From a virus, in the IMG/VR virus record IMGVR_UViG_3300025319_000005, positions 62,001 to 126,000 of that record: 64,000 nucleotides of DNA; one strand, 5' to 3'. Shown in pieces: positions 29,205 to 37,008 of this stretch (its first letter is position 1; each line of letters starts with the position of its first letter). The notes beneath the pieces were generated by a model. That model was not told the origin of the DNA. It worked only from the letters and a program-made list of their open reading frames with translations, and did not search any database. A program made the translations under genes and the position numbers.

Positions 29205-29269
29205 AGGGAGAACACACCGTGCGAGAAAACTGGAGTACCAGATCGCCGAGGGTGAGCCTGAGAATTTAA

Positions 29270-29351
29270 GATATACGCTTAATCAATACCAATTTGTGTC
29301 ACTAATTAAATTATTTTCGTGACAGGATTTTAGGTTTAAATTTCGTATATT
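29270..29351. repeat. Nested dyad element, copy 11 of 13
   Basis: Left arm GATATACG; right arm ends CGTATATT. Inner GTCACTAA/TTCGTGAC. Gap 29205-29475 has only this and the terminator. Confidence 0.83.
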
Positions 29352-29422
29352 AATATGCGATGCACTCCGGGGAGAGTCGCCTCTGAGGTGGAGCTATTTT
29401 TTTCGGATTTGTAGAAAACAAA

Positions 29423-29452
29423 AAAGGCAACCCGATTTTCGGATTGCCTTTT
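29423..29452 (-). terminator. Terminator
   Basis: Strong stem AAAAGGCAA-CCG/CGG-TTGCCTTTT; its loop differs from the catttctgc series. Confidence 0.85.
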
Positions 29453-29475
29453 GTTTTGCATAAGGGAGAGAGTGA

Positions 29476-30063
29476 TTAATCGCGGTATTCAATTTCGATC
29501 ACAATTTCTTCTCTATCCTCGCCATCAATGTTTATTACTTGTTTGTTCACTTTTACCGTTCCTGCTAAGTTCTTCAATAAAAACGAACGAAACTGTGAAG
29601 ATTTTAAGGATTTTTCAATTACCTTTTTTGCAATGGTCTTTGCTCTTGACTTAACAACTTTGTAAGTACACGCTTCCAACACTTCTTTTTTCTCACTTTT
29701 AGCGAACAAGTAAAGTTCTTCTGTATTCATGTTGTATTTCACACTTCCGTTGTCCTCATTTAAAACAACATAAGCATTAGTTTGACCTAAAGAACGATTT
29801 TCGTCAGGTTTAATAAGTGATTGCTTTTTTTCAGCCATAGCCAAATCCCAATCAATTTTTGTGTATTTTTCAGATGCAACATAAGGAATACCATCGGCAA
29901 TCAACTCCAAATCTGATTTTTTGGCATTTTCAATTTTTGCACCAACATTCAACAGTCGTCTGCTCAATTCGCCCTCTTTGCTACGATATTTTAGTGAAAC
30001 AAATCCACAGCCTCTGTATTTCATGAAGGCATCTAACAATTCATTAAAAATTCCATTTTCCAT
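29476..30063 (-). CDS. Hypothetical protein (195 aa)
   Basis: N-terminal F-M-K-Y-R-G-C-G-F-V-S-L-K-Y-R-S-K recalls a phage/prophage family of unknown function starting L-(M)-K-Y-R-G-x-(G)-F-V-x-L-x-Y-R. The C-terminal half is Lys-rich and helical, ending in acidic strands. Leader 31 nt. Confidence 0.8.
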   Translation of the reverse strand: MENGIFNELLDAFMKYRGCGFVSLKYRSKEGELSRRLLNVGAKIENAKKSDLELIADGIPYVASEKYTKIDWDLAMAEKKQSLIKPDENRSLGQTNAYVVLNEDNGSVKYNMNTEELYLFAKSEKKEVLEACTYKVVKSRAKTIAKKVIEKSLKSSQFRSFLLKNLAGTVKVNKQVINIDGEDREEIVIEIEYRD

Positions 30064-30088
30064 GTTTTCTAAGTTTAGTTGGTTTCTA

Positions 30089-30125
30089 TATTGTACTATA
30101 CGAAAAAAAATATATCCATGTTACA
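30089..30125 (-). promoter_or_regulatory. Phage promoter motif, copy 47 (cluster head)
   Basis: Last leftward copy; TATAGTACAATA. It diverges from the rightward copy at 30493. Confidence 0.78.
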
Positions 30126-30181
30126 AAACTGAAAAAGTTTTTATCGACCGAAAAATCCTGGAAATCTGTGCTTTTCTTTAT

Positions 30182-30264
30182 AATATACGTAAAATCCAAC
30201 TCATTTCCTGTCACTAATTTTAATTATTTTCGTGACAGAATATTAGATTTATGTTTCGTATATC
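30182..30264. repeat. Nested dyad element, copy 12 of 13
   Basis: Arms AATATACG/CGTATATC; inner GTCACTAA/TTCGTGAC. It sits between divergent promoters (leftward 30089, rightward 30493), unlike earlier copies. Gap 30265-30492 contains GC-rich segments and GTAAAATCC at 30429; no gene called. Confidence 0.84.
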
Positions 30265-30492
30265 TACAAGTCAAAAAAAACGTGATCTGGGACTCTGTGG
30301 ACCCCTGAAAAAACTCCTGAGCCGACATCTAAAATCCTTTGAAACGCTTGCTATCATTGAGAATTTTCTTCCAGTCAGGACCTGGATGCCTTCCGTATAA
30401 ATTTTGACTCAAGAACTCAAAACAAGTGGTAAAATCCTCCATTTGTATCCCGAAAATAATTTATTTTTATTTGTTGTATAACTCACTGAAAG

Positions 30493-30529
30493 TGTAACGC
30501 AGTAGTTTATCATTTCGTATAGTACATTA
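30493..30529 (+). promoter_or_regulatory. Phage promoter motif, copy 48 (rightward)
   Basis: TGTAACGC-N17-TATAGTACATTA with the same overall spacing; 22 nt to the ATG at 30546. Marks the switch of transcription direction. Confidence 0.8.
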
Positions 30530-30545
30530 ACCAATAACAAGTACC

Positions 30546-30872
30546 ATGAATTTATTGAATGTAATTTATTCAAAAAACACCTACAAAAAAGCAATCTGTA
30601 AAGGTTGTAGCAATAAACTAATTGAAGGCAGTACAATTCTTTCGATAGTACGTACACAAGGTCGTTTTACATCGGTCAGCAACTATTGTCAAAAATGTGC
30701 AGAAAAAGAACTGCAGGATGCTTTGAATGAAGTTTTACCATTGGCACAACGAATAATAAAAATCCAAGAAACATTGGATAATGACTTAATAATGGCAAAA
30801 AAGATTGAAGGGATAGCAAAGGAAGCTATGGAAAAATATGATACCACTATGAAAAAATTGGGTAACGAGTAA
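30546..30872 (+). CDS. Zinc-finger protein with helical tail (108 aa)
   Basis: C-K-G-C-S (residues 18-21) and C-Q-K-C-A (about 50) form a treble-clef-like site; residues 55-108 are a long charged helix. Looks like a small DNA/RNA-binding adaptor; family not named. Confidence 0.77.
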   Translation: MNLLNVIYSKNTYKKAICKGCSNKLIEGSTILSIVRTQGRFTSVSNYCQKCAEKELQDALNEVLPLAQRIIKIQETLDNDLIMAKKIEGIAKEAMEKYDTTMKKLGNE

Positions 30873-30915
30873 TCAACATACGAAAGTTCATAACTTTAAT
30901 GAAATTTTATAAATC

Positions 30916-30952
30916 TGTAACATAGTTCTTTTTAAATTTGTATAGCACAATA
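30916..30952 (+). promoter_or_regulatory. Phage promoter motif, copy 49 (leaderless)
   Basis: TATAGCACAATATG, with the ATG of 30952..31314 5 nt after the hexamer. Confidence 0.78.
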
Positions 30953-31314
30953 TGGAAACAAAGACATTAGATAACCTAAAAGACTTACATTCAAAATTGG
31001 AAGTTGTTTTTAAAGCCGAAAATGAAGCTATAAAGACAAAACAAAAAGATGTGTTAAGTGAACAACTTAAATTACAAGTCAATTTAATATATGACTTTGT
31101 AAAAGAAAACAACTTAATACTTGTTGAATTAAACACTGCTTGGGTGGAAAAAAATGAAGCTCGTAGAACTATATATAACCCAAAAACTTTAGAACATAAA
31201 AGTTTTAAAAATTTATCCGATAAAGACTTTGTAAACAAATTCAATAAAGGAAAAAATAATTGTTTATTTGTACATAGCACATTTTGGGGTATGGATTATA
31301 TGTTAATAATGTAG
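30952..31314 (+). CDS. Hypothetical protein from leaderless mRNA (120 aa)
   Basis: Charged, largely helical (METKTLDNLKDLHSKLEVVF). The C-terminus contains N-C-L-F-V-H-S-T-F-W-G-M-D-Y. Function unknown. Confidence 0.77.
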   Translation: METKTLDNLKDLHSKLEVVFKAENEAIKTKQKDVLSEQLKLQVNLIYDFVKENNLILVELNTAWVEKNEARRTIYNPKTLEHKSFKNLSDKDFVNKFNKGKNNCLFVHSTFWGMDYMLIM

Positions 31315-31322
31315 CTGTATTT

Positions 31323-31359
31323 TGTAACACCGGAATTTTATATTTTGTATAGTATATTA
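31323..31359 (+). promoter_or_regulatory. Phage promoter motif, copy 50 (rightward)
   Basis: TATAGTATATTA variant; 25 nt to the ATG at 31379. Last copy in the window. Confidence 0.77.
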
Positions 31360-31378
31360 GAAACAAAAACTTAAAGCC

Positions 31379-31552
31379 ATGATAATTTTATACTACTACT
31401 TTAATCCAAATCAAATAGAATTTCTTAACCTCAAAAACCTAAACACCATGAAACAACAACTCGCAGTAATCGCAAACAATCTTACCAAAATGGAACGTTA
31501 CGAACAAATGGAACGCATCGCGCAGAATCTACTTGATATGGAAATCGAGTAG
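31379..31552 (+). CDS. Small hypothetical protein (57 or 34 aa)
   Basis: ATG at 31379 gives 57 residues (MIILYYYFNPNQIEFLNLKN...); an in-frame ATG at 31448 gives a 34-residue helical protein (MKQQLAVIANNLTKMERYEQ). The 25-nt leader favours the first. Ends just before a strong terminator. Confidence 0.7.
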   Translation: MIILYYYFNPNQIEFLNLKNLNTMKQQLAVIANNLTKMERYEQMERIAQNLLDMEIE

Positions 31553-31576
31553 AATAGTTTTAAACATTGTTAGAGG

Positions 31577-31606
31577 AAAAGCACGGACATCATCCGTGCT
31601 TTTTTC
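31577..31606 (+). terminator. Strong rightward terminator
   Basis: AAAAGCACGGA/TCCGTGCTTTT, 11-bp perfect stem with loop catca, then TTTTTT. Closes the block served by TGTAAC promoters. Confidence 0.88.
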
Positions 31607-31680
31607 GTATGCAATAAATCGAGATGGCGTAATGGCACATCCGGTCGCCGGGGCTGGAAAAGTTTTATACATTATCTTTT

Positions 31681-31764
31681 GATATACGAAAGATAAAACT
31701 AAAATCCTGTCACTAATTTTAATTATATTTCGTGACAGGAAATGAATTGGATTTTACGTATATC
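31681..31764. repeat. Nested dyad element, copy 13 of 13
   Basis: GATATACG/CGTATATC; inner GTCACTAA/TTCGTGAC, then GGATTTTAC abutting the right arm. No TGTAAC promoter follows it. Confidence 0.85.
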
Positions 31765-32318
31765 TATAAGGTGAGAAAAATCGGAAAAGTGGCTCCGGAT
31801 TTTTCATACCCGGTGGCGTTAGACTTAGGATTTTACATCCAAAGAAATTCATCAATATCTCCACCCTTAATCAACGTCTTATTTAAGTAGGCAATCCACA
31901 AGTTCCTTAATTAAGGTCTTAATCGGTATATAACGCCTTAATTGACTATTTAAGGGCTTATTTAGCCCGTATCGATATTTAGCTCTAAAAACCCCTATTC
32001 TGGGCGTGGAAAGGGAGGCTCAAAAATTATGGAGCCAACTTTTAAAAATGGATTTATCAAACCATCCGAATTAGCACCGGAGTAAAATCCTACAATCCTG
32101 CTTCCATATATATAATACCTGTTGCTCGATTATATGCAAGAACATATAATAATGCCTAAAATACACCATTTTTAACTTTTTATATGCATTGGCATATACA
32201 CATTAAATTTTCGAACTGGCAATTTCCAAAAAAATAACCAATTTCGCCCTTTCAAAAAATTTCCAGCCAAAAAATTTTTTCAAAATATTAAGACCTATTT
32301 ATATCAAAACTTATTTCC
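31765..32318. other. Non-coding boundary region
   Basis: No ORF supported. Contains CCTTAATTAAGG near 31905, GGGC/GCCC hairpin near 31955, GTAAAATCC at 32082, and two related palindromes: TATATG-N6-CATATA (32131-32148) and TATATGC-N4-GCATATA (32181-32198). The palindromes lie about 120-190 bp before the first gene of the next block and may be operators. Confidence 0.5.
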
Positions 32319-32852
32319 ATGAAAACAAAGATGACCATCACCGAATTAAAACAATATGTAAATTCAGAAGCAAAAAGGATTATAAAGGAGCAAAAGCTTA
32401 ACAAAGAAAAATCCAGGATAATTAGTGAAATATCCAAATTAGATGAGACAGAAGAAACCTTTAAGTCCTATAAATTTAAAGTAAAACACGATAAAGGATT
32501 TACAACAATAAGCACGACTGGTTCAAGTGAAGAAGTTGCAAAGAAAAAAATAGCAAAATCAGAAGGTTGTCCGGAAAGTGCAATTACTTTAATGAATAAA
32601 AAATTGAATGAAATGAGCACATCTTCTGAATTAGATGGAACTTTCAATAAAAGTGCAGACTCAGTAAGAAGAAAAGATAAAACTTGGTCAGATGGAAATT
32701 TAACTTATGATTTTAATGAAAGCAATGAATTTGACAGATTAAAATGTAGGAACTGTGGTGGAACAACTTTTGAAGTATTACACACTGACGATTGGCAAAC
32801 ATCAGCAAAATGTAATAATTGCGGTATGTATTACATAGTTCACAGTGGATAA
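32319..32852 (+). CDS. Protein with capsid-targeting-like N-terminus and zinc ribbon (177 aa)
   Basis: N-terminus MKTKMTITELKQYVNSEAKR is a basic amphipathic helix like short tags on some phage head-packaged proteins. The C-terminal 40 residues carry C-R-N-C-G...C-N-N-C-G-M, a classic zinc ribbon. The middle is low-complexity and charged. First gene of the second block, 9 nt before 32862..33701. Packaging into the head is a hypothesis. Confidence 0.75.
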   Translation: MKTKMTITELKQYVNSEAKRIIKEQKLNKEKSRIISEISKLDETEETFKSYKFKVKHDKGFTTISTTGSSEEVAKKKIAKSEGCPESAITLMNKKLNEMSTSSELDGTFNKSADSVRRKDKTWSDGNLTYDFNESNEFDRLKCRNCGGTTFEVLHTDDWQTSAKCNNCGMYYIVHSG

Positions 32853-32861
32853 TCAAAGCAA

Positions 32862-33701
32862 ATGAATTCCCTTTCAGAAAATATTATCCGGACCCAAATC
32901 CGTAAAATCCTGTTAAAAGAAGAATTTTTAAAAGAAGTTTTTTTAAAAGAGCTTACCGGTAAATTCAAGGACGAAGTAGAAATCATCTATCGTGATAAAA
33001 ACATTGTGTGTTTGATTCCAAAAAGTCAAATGACTTCTTACATATATGGAAACAAAGCTAATTGGTGTCAAAAAGAGAAGAATGGATTTGAGGGGTGGTC
33101 AAAAGCCGGTTTACTAATTAGGTTTTTATTTAAAGAAGGAGGAAGGAAAATCAGGTTTACGTATTTTACGGGTCAAAATGAATCGAGAGGATTTTACTGG
33201 GCAAATGAATCTGGCCATCATATTTTATCAGAAGAAGGAAAAGGTAAAAATCCATTTGAGGCATCTTCCAAGAATAAAACTCTATGGCCAAACGAAATAG
33301 ACACATTAAATTTAATAAATCAAATACCAGAAGAATGTAAACAAAAAGTTTTAGAGTTTATAGAAAAGCATAAAGAAGCGTATGAATATTGTTATAAAGA
33401 TACTGAGTACAAGCCTGTAGGTTTAAAAGCAAAAATGGATGAGTTTGAAAGTATATATAATTATTACATAGATGCGTTTCATGCCATACATGAGCATAAT
33501 CAAAACATTATTATTTCAATACACTTTGATAAATCGACAAAAGAATTTACTATAAATCATTCAAACGAATATGGAATAAAAATTAATTACCTTGTACAAA
33601 ACGAACGTTTTAAAGACTCTAAATCTTTTGAGAAAAGGATTAAAGAATTGATAGTCATGTATCGAAAACAATTCAACATTTTTTCTTCTCCGGAAAAATA
33701 A
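32862..33701 (+). CDS. Trp-Cys-motif protein (279 aa), related to 61213..62778
   Basis: Residues 50-75 (Y-I-Y-G-N-K-A-N-W-C-Q-K-E then G-W) align with C-L-Y-G-K-S-T-K-W-C-T-A of the 521-residue protein at 61213, suggesting a shared domain. The N-terminus (MNSLSENIIRTQIRKILLKE) is a basic helix. I recall such W-C-T-A proteins in other phages, unnamed. Contains two 9-mers (32902, 33189). Confidence 0.75.
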   Translation: MNSLSENIIRTQIRKILLKEEFLKEVFLKELTGKFKDEVEIIYRDKNIVCLIPKSQMTSYIYGNKANWCQKEKNGFEGWSKAGLLIRFLFKEGGRKIRFTYFTGQNESRGFYWANESGHHILSEEGKGKNPFEASSKNKTLWPNEIDTLNLINQIPEECKQKVLEFIEKHKEAYEYCYKDTEYKPVGLKAKMDEFESIYNYYIDAFHAIHEHNQNIIISIHFDKSTKEFTINHSNEYGIKINYLVQNERFKDSKSFEKRIKELIVMYRKQFNIFSSPEK

Positions 33702-33765
33702 ACATCATCATCATTTTATTACAACATTTTTCGTATCTTCGCCTCATGAAACAAATACAAATTTC

Positions 33766-33873
33766 ATGACCCATACAAATCTTATAACTGAAAATACAGA
33801 TTTTATGACCGGAGATATAATTTCTGTTTTTCGTATGGAAGAAAATTTCAAAGAAAAAGGAGAAAACTACTAA
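33766..33873 (+). CDS. Short GDT-family-like peptide (35 aa)
   Basis: ATG at 33766, TAA at 33871-33873, overlapping the next ATG (TAATG). Contains L-I-T-E-N and then F-M-T-G-D-I-I-S-V-F, resembling the tail of one GDT-family unit fused to the head of the next. Probably a remnant of the array. Confidence 0.5.
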   Translation: MTHTNLITENTDFMTGDIISVFRMEENFKEKGENY

Positions 33874-34142
33874 TGGAAAGCTTTTCAATAGGAGATACGG
33901 TTAGTATGAGAAGGAATGGGAATTCTATAGGAGCTGGTTATTATATAAAACCAATTTGTATTGATGGATTTATTACAAATAATAGAGTGTTTCATAGAAA
34001 TCAAGTTATTTACCAGATATTAGTAAATAAAGGCGAAACTCATCACATTGATACAAGATACAAATATGAAGCAGAATTATATACTTGCCGGTTAGTTTTG
34101 ACTGAAAAGATTAAATTTAAGATTAAAGAAGAAATGAGATGA
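33873..34142 (+). CDS. GDT-family protein 1, RxVLTEK tail (89 aa)
   Basis: Head F-S-I-G-D-T-V-S-M, beta-rich body, tail T-C-R-L-V-L-T-E-K followed by 11 basic residues. First full member of the tandem family; its fold may be a small SH3-like barrel, inferred from the G-D-T-V head. The ATG of the next gene lies inside its last codon. Confidence 0.8.
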   Translation: MESFSIGDTVSMRRNGNSIGAGYYIKPICIDGFITNNRVFHRNQVIYQILVNKGETHHIDTRYKYEAELYTCRLVLTEKIKFKIKEEMR

Positions 34143-34402
34143 AAGAGATTCTTGAAAATACATTCACGGAAAACATTGGGAACCAGGAATATCATTTTTT
34201 TGATACAGTACGTTGCGTTTCCATAACGGGTCATGTATTCGACGGATTATTATTTGAAGTTGGAAACTCTTGTTTTATTAAAGTACTTTACAATGAGTGG
34301 TTATATGAATTTAGATACAAAACTGTTAACCCATTAAGAAAAGTCCTAATAGAAAAGGTGGAAAAGATGATTTATTTAAATTTTGAATTCTCAAATAAAT
34401 GA
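34139..34402 (+). CDS. GDT-array protein 2, RKVLIEK tail (87 aa)
   Basis: Diverged head (F-F-D-T-V-R-C-V-S-I) and tail L-R-K-V-L-I-E-K. Overlaps both neighbours by 4 nt (ATGA). Confidence 0.77.
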   Translation: MKEILENTFTENIGNQEYHFFDTVRCVSITGHVFDGLLFEVGNSCFIKVLYNEWLYEFRYKTVNPLRKVLIEKVEKMIYLNFEFSNK

Positions 34403-34749
34403 TAGATTGGATAAATATAAATTGTGATAAACTAATCGAAAAACCAAGTTCAGAAGAACTCAAGCGTTATATTAGAAGATTTCGATTTATTAACTTTATG
34501 CGAGGTGATACTGTTCATATTTATTCTTTAGATTCCAATCGCGAAAGTCTTGTTAAGGGTTTTTATCGAAATAGAGAAGATTATGGTGTTGCGGATTATT
34601 CTCCAAATTCTATTTTTGAGATAATTAAAAACAATGGTCAAATAATAGTTGGTACGATTGGTATTGACAATATAAACAGGAAAATAAATACCTGCAGGCT
34701 CGTATTAACTGAAAAAATAATTGAGTCAGATAAAACGATTTGGTATTAA
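34399..34749 (+). CDS. GDT-family protein 3 with N-terminal extension (116 aa)
   Basis: About 35 extra N-terminal residues precede the head F-M-R-G-D-T-V-H-I-Y; tail N-T-C-R-L-V-L-T-E-K. Starts by ATGA overlap. Confidence 0.8.
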   Translation: MIDWININCDKLIEKPSSEELKRYIRRFRFINFMRGDTVHIYSLDSNRESLVKGFYRNREDYGVADYSPNSIFEIIKNNGQIIVGTIGIDNINRKINTCRLVLTEKIIESDKTIWY

Positions 34750-34790
34750 ATTCCTCAAAAAACAATTAAACTCAAATAAAATATAAAACA

Positions 34791-35240
34791 ATGTTAGAAT
34801 TAGAAAAAATAACAGAAGCAATTATTAACATAGAAGATGGTGTTATTAATATTACAATTGGAAATATAAACAAGACTCATGATGACTTTCATGACAGAGT
34901 TCGTATTAATATAGTAGAAAACGAGATATTAATTTCGGGACATAAACTTGAATGTAAAAAGATTTATGGTCACGTTACTGAATTAAATAAAGAATTTGAA
35001 ATATATAGAAAAAAACTTATTGGATTTGAAGAAGATATAATAGAAAGTAAATTTTTATCTTGGTATGAATGTTTAACTATATCAGAATTTAAAAAAATCT
35101 TCTCTTGGAAAAAATTACGTTTTAATAAATTCAAAATGATTAAAAACGGTTATTACACAACAAAATACATCTATAAACCAGAATTTTGGACACAGAAAGA
35201 ATATAGGGCAAACAATTGGGTTATTACAGAATATAAATAA
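34791..35240 (+). CDS. Hypothetical protein inside GDT array (149 aa)
   Basis: Lacks the G-D-T head and ends W-V-I-T-E-Y-K, at best a decayed version of the tail. Beta-rich N-terminus (I-N-I-T-I-G-N-I-N), helical C-terminal half with several Trp. A different family that shares the array position. Confidence 0.75.
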   Translation: MLELEKITEAIINIEDGVINITIGNINKTHDDFHDRVRINIVENEILISGHKLECKKIYGHVTELNKEFEIYRKKLIGFEEDIIESKFLSWYECLTISEFKKIFSWKKLRFNKFKMIKNGYYTTKYIYKPEFWTQKEYRANNWVITEYK

Positions 35241-35245
35241 TACTA

Positions 35246-35506
35246 ATGACTGAAAAAACAATATTTCACAAAGGAGACACAATAGAAATGCGTTCTGAGG
35301 GATATAGAGTCAGGTACAAATCAATTATCTCTTCTGAGCTCGATTTTAAATTCGTTAGCGCATTTTGCACTAGGATGGTTTTGACTGAAAACATGTTTAT
35401 TTCAATTAAGCTATATTTGTACACAAAAGATAAGATAATATGGAAGATTTTTTACGCGAACAGAAAGAAGAATATAAACAAGGTGATACGGTTAGTTACT
35501 ATTTGA
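35246..35506 (+). CDS. GDT-family protein 4, shortened body (86 aa)
   Basis: Head F-H-K-G-D-T-I-E-M, short body, tail T-R-M-V-L-T-E-N. The frame then runs 67 nt into the next gene, so the C-terminal 35 residues look like run-on after loss of the normal stop. The N-terminal M-T-E-K copies the end of a tail. Confidence 0.7.
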   Translation: MTEKTIFHKGDTIEMRSEGYRVRYKSIISSELDFKFVSAFCTRMVLTENMFISIKLYLYTKDKIIWKIFYANRKKNINKVIRLVTI

Positions 35507-35703
35507 AAGACGTTAATAGACATGTAAAACTATTTTTTAAAAGCGTAGAAACAAAGGTTAAATACGACATCATAGAGACTCTTTCGATGAAGAAAAAGAG
35601 ATTTTCATTTCCAATAAGAAATTACTCTTTAGTTTTGTGCACCTGCAGGACTGTTTTAACTGAAAAAACTATAAACTGGGATATTGAAATTGAATCAAAT
35701 TAA
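35440..35703 (+). CDS. GDT-family protein 5 (87 aa)
   Basis: Head Y-K-Q-G-D-T-V-S-Y-Y, tail C-T-C-R-T-V-L-T-E-K. Overlap with the run-on end of protein 4. Confidence 0.8.
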   Translation: MEDFLREQKEEYKQGDTVSYYLKDVNRHVKLFFKSVETKVKYDIIETLSMKKKRFSFPIRNYSLVLCTCRTVLTEKTINWDIEIESN

Positions 35704-35705
35704 GT

Positions 35706-35981
35706 ATGGAAGAATTTTTAAAAGGTGATACGATTGAATTGATAAATCCTTACTGGCGCTCAAAGCGTTTTATAGTTTCTACTGAAGTATATCACACTTT
35801 GACAAAAGACATGAAAACAATTAAAGAAACGAAATATACTATTGTATCACTAAATCTCTATAACCAAATAAGAACTAATTACGTTTCAAACCTTTATAAC
35901 ACTTTAAAAATCTTAACTTGCCGGATGGTATTAACTGAAAAAAGAAATAAAAAATTAAATTTATACTTTGACTTTGAATGA
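35706..35981 (+). CDS. GDT-family protein 6 (91 aa)
   Basis: Head F-L-K-G-D-T-I-E-L-I, tail L-T-C-R-M-V-L-T-E-K, then a basic-to-aromatic end. Overlaps the next start by 4 nt. Confidence 0.82.
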   Translation: MEEFLKGDTIELINPYWRSKRFIVSTEVYHTLTKDMKTIKETKYTIVSLNLYNQIRTNYVSNLYNTLKILTCRMVLTEKRNKKLNLYFDFE

Positions 35982-36250
35982 AAGATTTTAAATTAGGTGA
36001 TACAGTTGATATAATTAATTTTGGTACAAATAAAACTGAAGAACGAAGTTTGAAAACTTTTTTATGTGGATGCGACAAATATAAGAGTATTAATTCAAAA
36101 GGTACTGTGCATGAAAATTATTATTTTTACGCATTTGATAATCAAAATGTATTGCGTGAGTATTATGCTGGAGATTCTTATCCATATATGAGGATTTATA
36201 CCTGTAGGATGGTTCTATTTGAAAAACAAAATAAATATTTAATTTTATAA
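35978..36250 (+). CDS. GDT-family protein 7 (90 aa)
   Basis: Head F-K-L-G-D-T-V-D-I-I, tail Y-T-C-R-M-V-L-F-E-K; Thr of the tail replaced by Phe. Stop and next ATG overlap (TAATG). Confidence 0.82.
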   Translation: MKDFKLGDTVDIINFGTNKTEERSLKTFLCGCDKYKSINSKGTVHENYYFYAFDNQNVLREYYAGDSYPYMRIYTCRMVLFEKQNKYLIL

Positions 36251-36504
36251 TGGAAGAGATAGAGTTTGAATTAGGAGATACGATTGCTTTTATTTCCCAG
36301 CATGGATATAACAAAAAAGGGTTTATAATATTTAAAAATTCATGGTTTTATAACAAAGATTGTTTCACCTATAGATTAATTGAATATAGCGGCAGAAGAT
36401 ATCAAGTAGATAGAGGTTGTGGATTTGAAAGCACAATGCGTACTTGCCGGATGGTTTTGTTTGAAAAGACGCATAAATGTTTGAGGAAACGCATAATTAT
36501 ATAA
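36250..36504 (+). CDS. GDT-family protein 8 (84 aa)
   Basis: Head F-E-L-G-D-T-I-A-F-I, tail R-T-C-R-M-V-L-F-E-K, basic end (K-C-L-R-K-R-I-I-I). Confidence 0.82.
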   Translation: MEEIEFELGDTIAFISQHGYNKKGFIIFKNSWFYNKDCFTYRLIEYSGRRYQVDRGCGFESTMRTCRMVLFEKTHKCLRKRIII

Positions 36505-36514
36505 AGAAATTACA

Positions 36515-36751
36515 ATGGAAGAAATTTTATTTTTAGAAGGAGATACTATTAATTTAAAAAATAGTGATGTAAAAGGGTTTTTGTTTAAGATTCTTGATTG
36601 GATTCTTATTAATTCATATGATGATGAAACACCTTACAAAACAATAATAATTGAAAATTGTAAAGAAGAAAGAGGATTTTACATTGTGAAAAAAAAAGAT
36701 TTAAGTTTATATACCTGCAGGATGGTTTTGATTGAGAAAAATAAACTGTGA
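36515..36751 (+). CDS. GDT-family protein 9 (78 aa)
   Basis: Head F-L-E-G-D-T-I-N-L-K, tail Y-T-C-R-M-V-L-I-E-K ending only four residues later. Last member; a terminator follows. Contains GGATTTTAC at 36673. Confidence 0.82.
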   Translation: MEEILFLEGDTINLKNSDVKGFLFKILDWILINSYDDETPYKTIIIENCKEERGFYIVKKKDLSLYTCRMVLIEKNKL

Positions 36752-36763
36752 TTAAATGAAAAC

Positions 36764-36797
36764 AAAAGGCAAGTGATAATTTACCACTTGCCTTCCG
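36764..36797. terminator. Bidirectional terminator
   Basis: AAGGCAAGTG/CACTTGCCTT between the rightward array and the leftward vWA operon. Confidence 0.8.
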
Positions 36798-36815
36798 GTT
36801 TAATAAAAAATAAAT

Positions 36816-36995
36816 TTATTGGTCATTTTCTGAATTAGAATCTTTGCTCCATTGCAATAAAAATCCTATTCCGAAGAACAATACGGTAATCCAACTAAGT
36901 ACAGTACAAAAAAATGATGCATTATCATCAGTATTTTTCCTGGTTATTACATAAGCTATTATAGCTCCTATCAAATATATTATAAAAATCGTCAT
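36816..36995 (-). CDS. Membrane protein (59 aa)
   Basis: Start at 36995 (MTIFIIYLIGAIIAYVITRK); a longer frame from 37088 would overlap the vWA gene. Two transmembrane segments. Last gene of the leftward operon 38931-36816; it may anchor the vWA protein, by position only. Confidence 0.72.
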   Translation of the reverse strand: MTIFIIYLIGAIIAYVITRKNTDDNASFFCTVLSWITVLFFGIGFLLQWSKDSNSENDQ

Positions 36996-37008
36996 TATAT
37001 TTATTGTT

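Noticed and set aside
4858-31764. CRISPR array made of the dyad repeats
   Set aside because: Copies are kilobases apart with genes between them and contain long inverted repeats; no regular spacer pattern.
33673-33888. Leftward frame opposite 33.7-33.9 kb
   Set aside because: Antisense shadow of the first array genes, with no start signal and low-complexity translation.
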